From NCBI GenBank assembly GCA_932521025.1, contig OW051471.1, forward strand, positions 4,402,001-4,466,000: 64,000 nt of DNA, given 5' to 3'. How positions within the stretch are numbered: position 1 is the first letter of the stretch; the number at the start of each line of letters is the position of its first letter. The position numbers and the translations under genes are program-made. This DNA comes from Oscheius onirici (Eukaryota > Nematoda > Chromadorea > Rhabditida > Rhabditidae). This document shows, piece by piece, positions 10,513-21,030 of this stretch. The notes under the pieces are model-generated. The model ran no database searches. It was not told where the DNA came from and was given only the letters and a program-made list of their open reading frames with translations.

Positions 10513-13500
10513 ATGTCTAATCCCTATCAACTACCTAAAGTAGGTTTTCCGCAGGCTTATGGTGCCTATCCTGGAGCAAATTCTCTTCAGCAAGCAATGG
10601 GTCAAATGGTAAGACTTATTCTGTTCGAAAATCAATTTATAGAACATTGCGAGACAGTATCAGCCGAGTGGATACGGCCAGCTTTCTGACATTGTCGACC
10701 TGATAAGCTTCAAAAATCCCGGTGGAGCAATGCCAGATGTTCCTATCAGACTCACTCAAAATATGGCGAATAACCAGGCGAGGGTTGATCCGAAGTAACT
10801 TTGTTCTCATAAAGATAGTCAAATTGATTCAGCATATTCCGCAGCACGATGAATGCTATTCCATGTAATGAGGAGTTGTTGAAGAAAAGTCGTTTGCCGT
10901 TCGGATTGACTCTTCATCCGTTTCGGGACATGAAGGTAAGATATTTATCTTCGGACAAGAATTTTTTTTTTAGAATCTAAACATTATTCAAACTTCGACT
11001 ATCGTACGTTGCCGCTATTGTCGTACCTACATCAATCCTTTTGTGAGCTTCCCCGATTCTCGTCATTGGAAGTGTAATCTCTGCAATCGGCAAAACGATC
11101 GTGAGATTCTACTAGTTTTCCTCATTTTCACCTAATTTCAGTGTCGGATGATTTCTGCTGGGATCCTGCGACCAAGTCTTTTGGAGATCCGACTGCTCGT
11201 CCTGAGATCAAACACGCAACCGTCGAATTCATTGCTCCCTCGGAATATATGGTAAATGAAGTTTTTCAATTTATCATCTACTAATTGATTTTTAGCCCGT
11301 TCGCATGGCTAACAAGCAACCCGAGGTAGATAATCCTCTGGTTCCTTTGTCCGTTTATGCTTTTACATTTCTTGCTGAACTCTTTTTTTGCACAAATACT
11401 CCAAGTTTATACTCCTATTTGTAGCTCCGTCCTCCCCAGCCTGCCGTCTATGTCTTCATCCTTGACGTCAGTGCGGCAGCTATCGAATCTGGATATCTAT
11501 ACGCTTTTACTGAGCAGATTCTGATAAATCTGGATCAGTTGCCGGGAGATGATCGAGCCTTGGTGTGCTTTGTCGCCGTTGATTCTTATGTGCATTTCTT
11601 CCAATTCGAGAACGATTCTCCTCCGAGAGAACTCGTCGTTGACGATGTAGACGGTTGGTTTTATATTTTTCCTATTAACCAAATTGACATAGATATCTAT
11701 CTGCCGACAAATTCCGGTCTTCTCGTCAGTTTAAAGAAACAAAAAGATGCCATTCGGTCATTTGTAAAAGAGTTGCCGCAGATCTTCGACAAACCGACGT
11801 CGACAGCTAATTGTCTTGGAGCTGCTCTATCGGCCGTCAAAGAGCTCATTGTTAGTTGCTTTGAAGCATTTGGAAAAGAATGTTTAGTTCGACGTCGGTG
11901 GAAGAATAACTGTTTTCCAATGTACACTGCCAACCCTTGGACCTGGCGCTTTGAAATCTCGAGAAGATCCGAACCAGCGAGCCGGCCAAGAGGTTCAGAA
12001 TCTCGGTCCGGCTACAGACTTCTATAAACGACTGGCATTGGAATGTACGGGACAGCAAATTGCGCTTGATCTCTTCATGCTCAACACACAATATGCCGAT
12101 ATCGCCTCAATATGTTTGTTTCATTTTGTTTCAAATCTAATCCATTTTTTTCAGCCGAAATTGCCAAGTTCTCGACAGGATGTGTGTACCATTTCCCCAA
12201 CTACCAGTGTTTCGATATGATCCAAGTTCGTATTTTATTTTCATTCTAGAAAATAACTCACGTTTCAGGTGAAACGGTTCGAGAAGATTTTCACGCGATA
12301 TCTCACACGAAAAATCGGCTTCGAAGCTGTATTGCGAATTCGTTGCTCACGCGGGCTGGCTCTTTCCGCATTCTACGGAAACTTCTTCGTTCGATCGACG
12401 GATCTTCTCGCTTGTGCCAATATCAACCCGGATTCGGCTCTTGCTGTTCAAGTCAACATGGAGGAGAAACTTGGCACAAATGTCGTTTTCCAAGCCGCCT
12501 TGCTCTACACTTCGAGCAAAGGAGATCGGCGAATTCGTGTCCACACGATGTGTATCCCGACTACTTCTGATCTCAACGACATTTACAACTCTTTCGATCT
12601 GAAAGCGACGGCCTCACTTCTTTGCAAAATCGGTAAGTTGCCGTTTTTCTACCTAATAAAATGGAAATTCAGGCGTTGAAAGGTCAATGTCCGGCTCTCC
12701 TTTGTCGGACTCTCGTGAAGCTGTAGTAAATGCCGTGGTTGATTCGCTCGGAGCATTCAAAAAAGCTATTGGCGGTGGTCGAGGAATGATGCCGGTTCCA
12801 ATGAATGGCCATCTTCGCCATTTCCCATTATACGCCCTGGCTATGCTAAAACACGTCAATGTTAATTATTTACAAAATAAATTTAACTTTTAGACTTCGC
12901 TGTGTGCCGGAGGACGAAGTATAAAGTTGGATGAACGAGTGGCTTCAATGTTGATGTTGAGATTCTCTCCATTGGAGCAAATTATTTCTGATCTGCATCC
13001 AAATCTCTATAGAATCAACGAAATCGCACAGGTTTATTTTTTTTAAACTACTAATTCCATTTTTAGATGTCAGAAGGAGAATATCCACAGCCACTGCCTC
13101 TATCATTCGAGCACATTCATCGAGACGGCGTTTATATTATGGAAGCCGGAACAGCTCTTTACGTCTACGTATCGTCAGGAACCGATCCTAATTTCTTGGC
13201 CGAAGTATTTGGCTCTACGTATCAGGACGTCGAAAAGGTTTGTTACAATTTAAAGCTGTAAAACACTCACTTTCAGAGTAGTTTCGAAGCTAGAAGTAAT
13301 CCGACTTCCGAAAAAGTACATGCTTTCCTGAAACACATTACGACGCTCAAATTCTATCTGGGACCAGCGATTATCCTCAAGTGAGCTGGTTTTAGCCAAA
13401 TTTGAAAAACATAATTTCCAGGGAAGACTCGCCTCTTCGAGAAGTATTCGTTCGTCGTCTGGTAGAAGATCGAACGGAATCGTCCCATTCTTTCATCGAA

Positions 13501-13536
13501 TTCTTACAGCATCTGAAGCGAGAAATGTCTCAATAG
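10513..13536 (+). CDS. SEC24: Sec24A/B-type COPII coat subunit, copy 1, short N-terminus
   Basis: Sec24 is the cargo-binding subunit of the COPII inner coat, paired with Sec23 on ER exit sites. About 785 residues in 16 exons; 14 of 15 introns are 34-46 nt. Visible: the conserved entry NIFRSTMNAIP and LPFGLTLHPFRDM, the zinc finger CRYCRTY..CNLCNRQND, the trunk YVFILDVSAAA, the beta-sandwich part GGRITVFQCTLPTLGPG then SREDPNQRAG, the segment ECTGQQIALDLFMLNTQYAD, RYLTRKIGFEAVLRIRC, and the gelsolin-like end closing LKREMSQ. The A/B subtype follows from GQQ..LDLF and LTRKIGFEA. Compared with copy 2, the proline-rich N-terminal domain is lost in frame between YGA and YPGANSLQQ. Acceptor TATTTTCAG lies 3 nt before the ATG. 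Confidence 0.9.
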
Positions 13537-13852
13537 TCTCTCCTCCGGTTTCCCTTTCTTGCCCCTTCATATCCGTCTTAGTTTTTTTGGTCAATTGTTC
13601 AAAGTTTAATTACCGTAAGTCTTTGATTATTGTATCCAAAGGTTTTTTGTGCACGAGTTGAGTTTAGCGCGTGATGGCTCCTATCTGTGATCCCTCCGTT
13701 ACCCACATTTATTTATTTGTAGACACTGTAGTCTCTCGCTCATTGTTTTTAAAGAATGTTTTATGTGGAAGATTTGAAACATGTTGTATGGTTCTTTTCA
13801 GACGTTTCTCGTCTTTTACCTGTTTAGTTGTTGGGGTTTCTAGTGCTTTTTA
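13537..13852. other. Sec24 copy 1 3' flank
   Basis: This is T-rich 3' untranslated or intergenic sequence. No repeat or gene is recognised. Confidence 0.4.
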
Positions 13853-14118
13853 GATGACAAAACCAGAGAAGTTGGAATCTGAGGATCTCACGCCGGCGGA
13901 TGGTCTTCCGCAAATTGGGCTTCGAGGCCGACCATTCAATGATTTTCGCGCTGCAAAACGACAAGCAGGGTCGTTTCCAAAGTAAATTTTTGTTTTTCTT
14001 TTACCAAATGATACATTTTTTTTAGAAAGAATTTGAAGAAAACTCGAAAAGAAGACCCATATCCGGATGGCCAAATGGCTGGAGCCCTCTTCTGTGACAG
14101 TCCGAAAATTTTCGGCTA
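13853..14118 (+). pseudogene. Chimeric short open frame ending in antisense plastin sequence
   Basis: The frame starts MTKPEKLESEDLTPADG, runs through GLRGRPFNDFRAAKRQAG, and after a 42-nt intron (about 13981-14024) gives KNLKKTRKEDPYPDGQ. Its last residues ([14 protein letters not shown]) come from reading the plastin exon-1 fragment backwards. The first part has codon-like composition but I do not recognise it. This is most likely the 5' end of some gene joined by rearrangement to foreign sequence. Confidence 0.4.
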
Positions 14119-14229
14119 AATTGGACAGCTGCTTCCGGGTCAGCATTTTGCGAACTGTAAATCAGCGGTCAAACAAGAGATTAGGAAGGTAAAAGCAAGC
14201 AAAATAGAGGCAGCGTTGTTCGAACTATG
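14068..14229 (-). pseudogene. Inverted fragment of plastin 5'UTR and exon 1
   Basis: On the minus strand this matches 26049-26207 of the plastin gene. It includes the untranslated stretch GTTCGAACAACGCTGCCTCT, the acceptor TGATTTACAG and the coding start [17 protein letters not shown] ([17 protein letters not shown] in the gene). Homology stops abruptly after HLA at one end and before the AGTTCGAAC stretch at the other. A few substitutions separate the copies. It is too short to encode plastin. Confidence 0.8.
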
Positions 14230-14830
14230 GAGCCGAGTTATGATGTCCGCAATGTAGGCCGAAATCGGAGTTTGCGAAACACTTTTCTCAAAAATGCCCG
14301 AACGGCTTGGTCTGAAATTTGGGGCGGCAATTGGTATCACCTAGGTGCACAGTGAATTGGGTTAATTCCTTTATCTAGGAAGGCTGGGATATAGGAAGAA
14401 GTCCACGAGGTTCACTGATAAAAAAACTCTGCCAATAATTGTAGGAATCACCTCGAGGTCTGATTTTTTGGCCTAACATAGCCCAGACGTAGAGAAGTGG
14501 AGCCCAGAAAGCCGATTGTCGATATCTCTTTCAGAAAAAAAGTTACGGCCAAAAGCATCAATAATTATTAGCAGGACTGTATTTTAATAGCGGTCCCTCA
14601 AGCGTCTGTAAGGTACAACCACCGAGATGCTCGATGGCTACATAGGAGCATTCCTGTTCCTGTGGCGACCGAAAGCGGATTTTTGAGCATTTGTTGGTCT
14701 GCATGGCTGAGGAGTTTTCTTCCTGAGTCGTATAGGTCTCCGTCAACAGCCCCAGCATCTCTCATACGGAATAGCGATGAAACATAAACGTAGTTTCCTA
14801 TATTCTTTTTTACTGTGTTTTTTCTTTTTT

Positions 14831-15234
14831 TGGTAATAGTTCGGTAAGCAGCACGTTCGTTCAAATTATTTGGCGCGAACTCCCCAACTAGCAAGGACTT
14901 ACGTTTTTCTCCGCTTTCCATCTCTTATTGAGCTTTCTAAGTGTGTTTATCGAATTCTCTGTGTAAAATAACCCCTGGACGCCTATTTCAGCTAAAAAAT
15001 GAAAGAAAAAGGTGAAAATCTTCAAGAACACCTCGTGTTCGGAAATCTCGTAAAAATCTGACAACTTTTGGCTGAAATAGACGTCAAGGGGGTTATTTTA
15101 CACAGAGAATTCGATAAACACACTTAGAAAGCTCAATAAGAGATGGAAAGCGGAGAAAAACGTAAGTCCTTGCTATTTGGGGAGTTCGCGCCAAAATATA
15201 TGAACGAACGGTGCTGCCTACCGAACTATTACCA
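14831..15234. mobile_element. Palindromic MITE, TGGTAATA family, copy next to SND1 fragment
   Basis: The ends are TGGTAATAGTTCGG and its complement. The arms, about 170 bp each, are roughly 92% identical around a loop near 15030. Terminal and internal motifs (TGGTAATA, TTCAAAT..TTTGGCGCG, TGTGTTTATCGAA, CCC..GGACGCC) are shared in the same order with the element at 17617-18040, which defines a family. Short ATG frames inside both arms (MESGEKRKSLL) are repeat by-products. Confidence 0.75.
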
Positions 15235-15359
15235 ATTTGTTTTCTTCTCTTGGGACGGCCAAATATTGCTTGGGACGGTTAAAGTGAAAAAGAGCCCATG
15301 AACATGTTGTAATTCGCTTAGGAATAGTCTGAAGATTTTTATGACAACATTTGTTTCAG

Positions 15360-15738
15360 GTTCTATCCGGAGACACTATTGTAATTAGAACACACGGTGT
15401 TGACAGTGCCGAAGATACGACGGTCAATCTGAGGAGCGTCGTTGCCCCACGACTCGGAAAACGCCCGACTGAAAACATCAGTGGTACAGCTGATGAACCA
15501 TTTGCATGGGAAGCTCGTGAGTTTCTCCGCAAGAAGCTTGTTGGACGTATGGTGACTCTTGTCAGAGACTTCGTTTCGAACTCTGGCCGTGAGCACGGAA
15601 GAGTCTACACTTGTGGAAAAGGTACTTTTCAAATTATTTTTTCATTAATAGCTTGTTTTAGAAGCAGAAGATGCTGAGGATGTTATTGAGGTTGCTGTCA
15701 AAGAAGGGTGGCTAGAAGCGAAACCCGGGAGAGAAACT
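15360..15738 (+). pseudogene. Truncated SND1/Tudor-SN 5' fragment
   Basis: The sequence matches the first staphylococcal-nuclease-like domain of SND1 (Tudor-SN): VLSGDTIVIRTHG, VNLRSVVAPRLGKRP, then DEPFAWEAREFLRKKLVGRMV. After a 41-nt intron (about 15621-15661) it reads AEDVIEVAVKEGWLEAKPGRET. Only about 115 residues of a protein that is normally near 900 are present. Sequence ends exactly where the SINE starts at 15739, and a MITE lies 125 bp upstream. Introns are retained, so it is a DNA-level copy, not a processed pseudogene. No proper first exon is identifiable. Confidence 0.75.
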
Positions 15739-15906
15739 CGGAGTTTATGTGTACTTGTCTCAAAACATCTCTCTACTACTAAAGCGCAATGATGTCTGTC
15801 GTGGACTCTGTTTATTTGTTTGTCCGGGACCTGAAATTTTGGTGTATTGTGAAGAGTCGCCGTCTTCACCCAGACGACCCGGGTTCGACTCCTCTCCTCG
15901 CCAAAT
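15739..15906 (+). mobile_element. tRNA-Glu-like SINE, copy B
   Basis: This copy is nearly identical to the one at 10004-10170. The 3' half reads as a tRNA (TGGTGTATTGTG, CGTCTTCACCCAGACG, ACCCGGGTTCGACTCC, ending CTCGCCA) with TTC in the anticodon position. It terminates the SND1 fragment. Confidence 0.7.
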
Positions 15907-15954
15907 ATTTTTTCAAAATTGTTTTGAGTGGGAAATACAGTCAGGTTAACCGGT

Positions 15955-16165
15955 AGGGGATTGGAAAGGACCGGTTGAGCTGTAGAAGTTCAGAGAGGGA
16001 TCGGTTGACTGGAGAAGGGATCAGAAGAGATCGGTTGAGTGGGGAAGGGATCAGAAGAGATCGTTTGAGTGGGGAAGGGTTCAGAAGAGATCCGAAGAGA
16101 TCGGTTGAGTGAGGAAGGGATCAGAAGGGATTCGTTGACTAGGGAAAGAATCAGAAGTAAAGAAG
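15955..16165 (+). repeat. Minisatellite, about 30-bp unit
   Basis: About six imperfect copies of a purine-rich unit based on GATCGGTTGAGTGGGGAAGG followed by GATCAGAAGA. The minus strand reads as a repeated PTQPISSDPF peptide, but only as a by-product of the 30-bp periodicity. Confidence 0.8.
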
Positions 16166-16213
16166 AAAAAACAAGCAAAAAAGCCGCCGATAGGTGGCGA
16201 AGCCGGATGGTCT

Positions 16214-16283
16214 AAACTATCTAAAGCGCAATGGTGTCCGTCGGAACTCTGTTTGGATGTTTGTTTGTCCGGGACCTCAAATG
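16214..16283 (+). repeat. SINE-related fragment, copy C
   Basis: It carries CTAAAGCGCAATGGTGTCCG and GTTTGTTTGTCCGGGACC, the middle part of the tRNA-like SINE, without the tRNA half. The same core occurs in reverse at 53120-53208 and as a short piece at 59327-59375. Confidence 0.6.
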
Positions 16284-16384
16284 TCGCGACAAGTCAGTAA
16301 TTGTCGAGCTAAGACAATTAGCTTTGTACTTGGAGTGAGAACGAGGTAGTCATGAGAAGTTAGGGTGAGAACGAGGTAGTCATG

Positions 16385-16670
16385 AGAAGTCAACGCCCTT
16401 CCAGGGCTAAAGTAGAAATTCATGACTTCGCTCTGTCACGGAGCCCTAGTCGTGATTTCCCTTTCATTCCTCCTTTGTTACTCAGCTCCAGTCACTTTCC
16501 CTGACCCTCCAAAGAAACTCAAAGTCATAAGATCTTCAGAACTGTTCTTCTTTCGCGAAACCCTTCACGCGCTTGCTTTTCCTGTCGCGACTTGTTAAAA
16601 ACTAATTTGCGCACAAAGCTCCCCCTTATTATTGCCAATTTGAGCTTCAGACACACAGAGACCGGAGAGC
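16385..16670 (-). repeat. Dispersed repeat, minus-strand copy
   Basis: It starts CAACGCCCTTCCAGGGC and continues through GTTACTCAGCTCCAGTCACT, TTTCGCGAAACCC, CGCGACTTGTTAA and AATTTGAGCTTCAGACACAC. This order is the reverse of the repeats at 6655-6890 and 30045-30830. Downstream, to the TMEM231 start, a minus-strand frame (MKEVRREQRHEMVDH..) is open but unassigned. Confidence 0.6.
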
Positions 16671-16989
16671 AGTTTAAAGTGGATTTATTTCGTACTTCTG
16701 AGCGCCGCAGGCGCCAGGACGGCGACAGCCGTTGAAGTCGGCTGGTCACCTCTGAAGCAGAACTTGTTTCGAATCTCCTTAATTCAAGGTTCACCCTATG
16801 TCTCTTGTCCGAAAGACGCGCGTGTGTATCCGTGGCAACGGCGGAATGTCGCCGGTGTCCACCCGACGAGCCTTTTGCTTCCTCTCCATTCTGTGGTCGA
16901 CCATCTCGTGTCTCTGCTCCCTTCTGACCTCTTTCATCATTTCTCAGCAATATCTCGATCAAATGCTGAATGCTCTCGACCAATAGACA

Positions 16990-18605
16990 ATGGTCTACAA
17001 GCTGGTCCATCGCGAGCCTCTCTATCGAATCTTTCGTGCCTCCTCCTGCAGTTCTGCCTTCTTCCTCAAAACATTTCTTCAAATTCTCGAACTTCTTCTC
17101 CCCTTGATCATCATTTTTATTACACATGTAGGTTTTCTTCACTAGAACAATTGAACAAAGCAATAGGGACTGTGGAAAAAATTTGGAGAATTTCGTGAGA
17201 TTCCACATGTGTCTTATGAAGGAAAGTATTTTATACTGATCAATGGAAATACCAACAATTATGTGAGTAAGAGCTGATTACTCCTTACTCAGACCTTTGT
17301 CAGATTCTTAGCAGCAGTTTTCCGACTCTCAACGTCGGACAACGGAATCGAACAGCTGTGGCAGAAGAGTCATGGCAGTGGCTCTCATCTGAACAGGTCG
17401 CTTCTTCTAGTATTCTAAACAACAGACTCTCAGTTGAAAGTCGACATTCGGATTCCACTGAACAACCGGTCAGTCGACTCTCTCCTCTTTTTCGTCTTTC
17501 TACAATACGAAATTGACTATCACACCATCGTAAGGGTGTGTTTTATTTCGATTTCTACTTATTTTGGGTATCAACTGGGAACGATTGATCGGTTTCTGTC
17601 TTGACGATCAAAATAGTGGTAATACAATAGCAGGCACCCCCTCCATTCAAATATTTTGGCGCGCAATGATTGAAATCGGGATTTTCACCACTTTTCCGTT
17701 ATTTTTTCATGTTCTAGATGTGTTTATCGAACTCGGCCGTCAAATATAACTCCCAGGATGCCGAAATACTTGAAAAATTAGGCGAAATACTTCAGAAAAA
17801 AGCAACATCGCTCACATAATGCACCCCCCCCCCCCCCCCCCCCGAGAGTTTCTCCAGATTTTTCACAATTTTATTCGATTACACACTCGCCCTAAGAGTA
17901 GTTTTTGATGCTGAGTTCGATAAAAGCAGCTAGAACACGAAATAATACTGGTAAAATGGTGAAAAACCCGAATTTAGGCAAGTTATGGCTTGCGCGCCAA
18001 AATATTTAAATGGAGGAGGGTGCCTGCTATAGTATTACCAAAATAGTTTTCAATCGAAAGAACTAGAACACCTTGATTCAGGCACAACTGGCTGTGACTG
18101 ATACGGTCGACAAATTGGATGGAATTCAGCAACTTGTAGTTACTGGAGTCTTGAGAGTCGACCAATCTCGTCCCTTTCAGTAAGTCGACTAGTCTCTTCT
18201 CAACGCTTTTCCAGTGGCTTCCACCATATTTTTCAATTGGTAGACGAGAGTCAACAGGATCTCGACTACTACAAACCGGGAAGTATTCTCAATAGAATCG
18301 CCTCTGCCGACCTGGCCTTGACTATTGGACGGTATTTATCGGGATCTTTCGAGAAACTACAGTAATCTTTCAGACAGTCTCTGTTGAGAGTTCCACAGTC
18401 GACCGACTCGTCCTCTTTCACATTTTCTCTCAATCTCAACGTGATTGAGGACCGTTTTCTGTACAAAACCGACCTTTGGGAACTGCTCAAATGGGCCTGG
18501 ATCCAGTACTTGGCCATCTATGTTGTGATAAGACATCTCGGTCAAGAGATTCGCTCATACCTGTTCGCAAATAATGTCATAGAAGCAATTGCGTCTAATA
18601 AATGA
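16990..18605 (+). CDS. TMEM231: TMEM231, ciliary transition-zone membrane protein
   Basis: TMEM231 is a two-pass protein of the MKS/tectonic-like complex that gates membrane-protein entry at the ciliary transition zone. The start MVYKLVHREPLYRIFRASS followed by FFLKTFLQILELLLPLIIIF matches the family N-terminus and first membrane helix. A 39-nt intron leads to GLWKKFGEFREIPHVSYEG. Then come QLKVDIRIPLNNRSVDSLL and FVFLQYEIDYHTIV, and after a long intron AQLAVTDTVDKLDGIQQLVV and LDYYKPGSILNRIASADL. The C-terminal block DLWELLKWAWIQYLAIYVVI is the most diagnostic (second helix), ending IEAIASNK. The long intron (about 17532-18080) holds a MITE. An acceptor-like CCAATAG is 3 nt before the ATG. 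Confidence 0.88.
17617..18040. mobile_element. MITE, TGGTAATAC ends, 6-bp target duplication
   Basis: This 424-bp unit in a TMEM231 intron has ends TGGTAATAC and GTATTACCA, perfectly complementary, flanked on both sides by AAATAG. A poly-C run of about 20 lies inside (about 17824-17843). It has no coding capacity. It is related to the palindrome at 14831-15234. Confidence 0.85.
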
Positions 18606-18786
18606 TTTATTCTGAGTTTATTAAAATCACAGTGAGTGTAAAAAAGAACCGGAGACTGGGGGAGGAGACACCGACAACAGTACCCAACTTTGTAAACCCA
18701 ACTCTACTATGGTAAAATGTTAGAGATCATTTGGACAAGCTATCACAATAAAACGAATTTGTACACTTTACCGGTATTTCTAGACT

Positions 18787-21030
18787 CTACATTTCCTGAG
18801 AATCCGACTGCTCGTCGATGTCTGACAGACTGAGATTTTCGCGGTCTACGAGAGCGAGATATTCGCCGAGAGTTCCTTGAGGCGTCGAACTCGTATACTC
18901 CATTATTTTTTTCAATCTGAATATCCTTTCTTATAGGAAGAAATTAAAAGGAAAAAACCTGACTGCTTTGGCTACGGACATCATGAGGGAAATGCCGATA
19001 AAAGACATCAGAATCACGGAGAAGACTATCAGCTCCGTATACCAGGGTTTTTCTTGTATCCAGCAAATGATGGCGGCTAGTAAATGTCCAATTGTTTGGG
19101 GAATGAAGAAATAGTCTAGTAGGAGAATGGGACGGGGTTGTACTCGAGTCTAATCAATTGTTTATAAAGTAAGACGGTTATTCCTACCTCAATATTCAGA
19201 AGAACGCAGATGGGTAGATAGCCCAGAGATCCGCAAAGTACTGCCAGGTTGAGATTGAAGCCTGAATCAAGACCGACGCCGATAGCCGAAATGAACGCTG
19301 ATACGAAGATTAGGAAGACTACAGGAGTTGAAAAAGCGGCTGCTCCTCTGAAAAAATATAAATAGAGAAAGGCGAAGAAACTTGCGGTATAATGGCAATC
19401 AGAAGAACGACAAACGAGGTCATTGGAGTGAGAGAAGGCCGATTGATATTTTCGGTAAAGAGGTACATTTGTAGAAAATCTGAAAAGATTATGATAAACT
19501 GACAAAGATAAAGGACCGACTTTCTAGAAATCCTATTATGAAGTAGAAGGCTGTGAGTCGTAGAAAACAGCCACGAGTAAATCCACCCTGTGACGGATCG
19601 CGTAACTAAAATTCTTGAACAAAAAGTATAGAAAAGACGCCAAACCTTGAGAATCTTCGGATCAACGCCAAGACGACAATTTGTACAGCAGCAGACAAAT
19701 GCGAGTATGTGAAAGACGGTCGTTGTTATTACGGTAATTAGCACGAATATTTCGACAGAAGTGCTCTTATCAGGAACAGCCAATCGGAACCTGTTAAATT
19801 CAATTGACGAGGAAAAGGACCGAAATACCTGTCTTTATTTCTCCCAGGCCGAGTACTTGTAATCAGAGTCTTTGTGGTAGCCGTAGTTGGCAGAGGAGTA
19901 GTTGATTTGGTTCTTCTGCTAGTAGATTCTGTCTGCTCTCCCATTTCAGTGCTGTTTGATGATTCGACATTCTGATTTTCTCGCATCTTCTCGTTCACTT
20001 CCGTTTTTGAAACTTGCTTTATCATGCCCACAGCTGCGTCTGGTCTTCTACGAACTTAGGACAGAAAGAAACGATGCCCACCTTTGTGCTCTTTCTTCGG
20101 AACTATTGGTGTCCATGTTCATGGGAGGAATGGGTTGAATTTCTTTTTGTATCTCTCGTTTGACAATTCCTCTTATTTCTTCCGACGGAGCTGGAGCGAA
20201 GTAAATGGAAGTTGCTAAAAGTTGTAAAAAGAGAAACAAGATGAAGCTTACCCAATCCCAGCGCGAATAAAGCAAACAGCCATAATGGTTTCCTGGTGTG
20301 TCCTCGCCAAAGGGAGAAATAGAGAGAAAGAGAAGCTAAACTTGACTTTACAATAAACATTTGTGCAAACCATAAGATAGAGCTCCGACGACGATTCGTT
20401 GTATTGTTGAGATAAATGCAGAATTCATCGAATCGGGAAGTGTGCCAAGTAACAGAAATACGAAAGTGGTAGTGAGCATGTTTACAAGGAAGAACAGGGT
20501 AGAGTGTAATCGAAAGATGGCTGAACGACCTAAAGAAAAAGGTGAAAGGGAAGAAGAATGCCCAAAACCTAGTAACACTCCTATCAGAGTTCCCAAACAC
20601 TGATAGACGCGTATTAAATGGGATTCGGCGGAATTTTTGTGCATCGATAGTGTCATGGACGAATGACAGACAGCTCCCTACAAAATAATCTGGTAAAACA
20701 CAGATCAAATTCGACTTGCCAATGAAAAATAGGTTAGCATCAATAGGAGATAGCGACATCGGAAAGATTCGGGGTTTCGTCGTAAAACCTTTGATTTTGA
20801 GCCAGATGATAGCAAAGCATCCTAAATTTATTGTCTACACTGAAACATAAAAAGGAATAAACCTTGTCGAAGAGGGTGTCTTCGTTATCCGAGTCCGTTT
20901 CTGCTTCTCCATTGATGTTCACCTCCACAAATAACTCTTTCTCACCGGATCCTTTCTTCTTTTTACTTAATGTCGGCGAGTCTTTCTCTCTTCGTGGACT
21001 CTCTTCTGTCGAATCTAGTACTGAAACCAT
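18787..21030 (-). CDS. Multi-pass membrane protein with long hydrophilic loop, unrecognised
   Basis: One gene is inferred because a 34-nt intron joins SSEERAQR to RPDAAVGMIKQVSK in frame across the middle. The N-terminus (MVSVLDSTEESPRREKDSPT, then KELFVEVNINGEAETDSDNED) is acidic and cytosolic. Several helices follow (IRVYQCLGTLIGVLLG, LFFLVNMLTTTFVFLLLG, KPLWLFALFALGL). Next is a Ser/Thr/Glu-rich loop of about 100 residues, then further helices (EIFVLITVITTTVFHILAF, TPVVFLIFVSAFISAIGVG, IPQTIGHLLAAIICWI, ELIVFSVILMSFIGISLMM). It ends with an acidic tail, NLSLSDIDEQSDSQEM. About 9-11 helices in total. Some exon ends near 20650-20880 are uncertain. The family is not recognised; tail-to-tail with TMEM231. 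Confidence 0.6.

Noticed and set aside
15142-15160. ATG with GTAAGT donor as first exon of the SND1 fragment
   Set aside because: The same sequence occurs in the opposite arm of the MITE, so it belongs to the repeat and not to SND1.
16525-17208. Long minus-strand frame (227 residues) over the TMEM231 start
   Set aside because: It is antisense to TMEM231 exons with clear homology, and its sequence is low-complexity and basic with no domain. A separate minus-strand gene end near 16690 could not be spliced convincingly.
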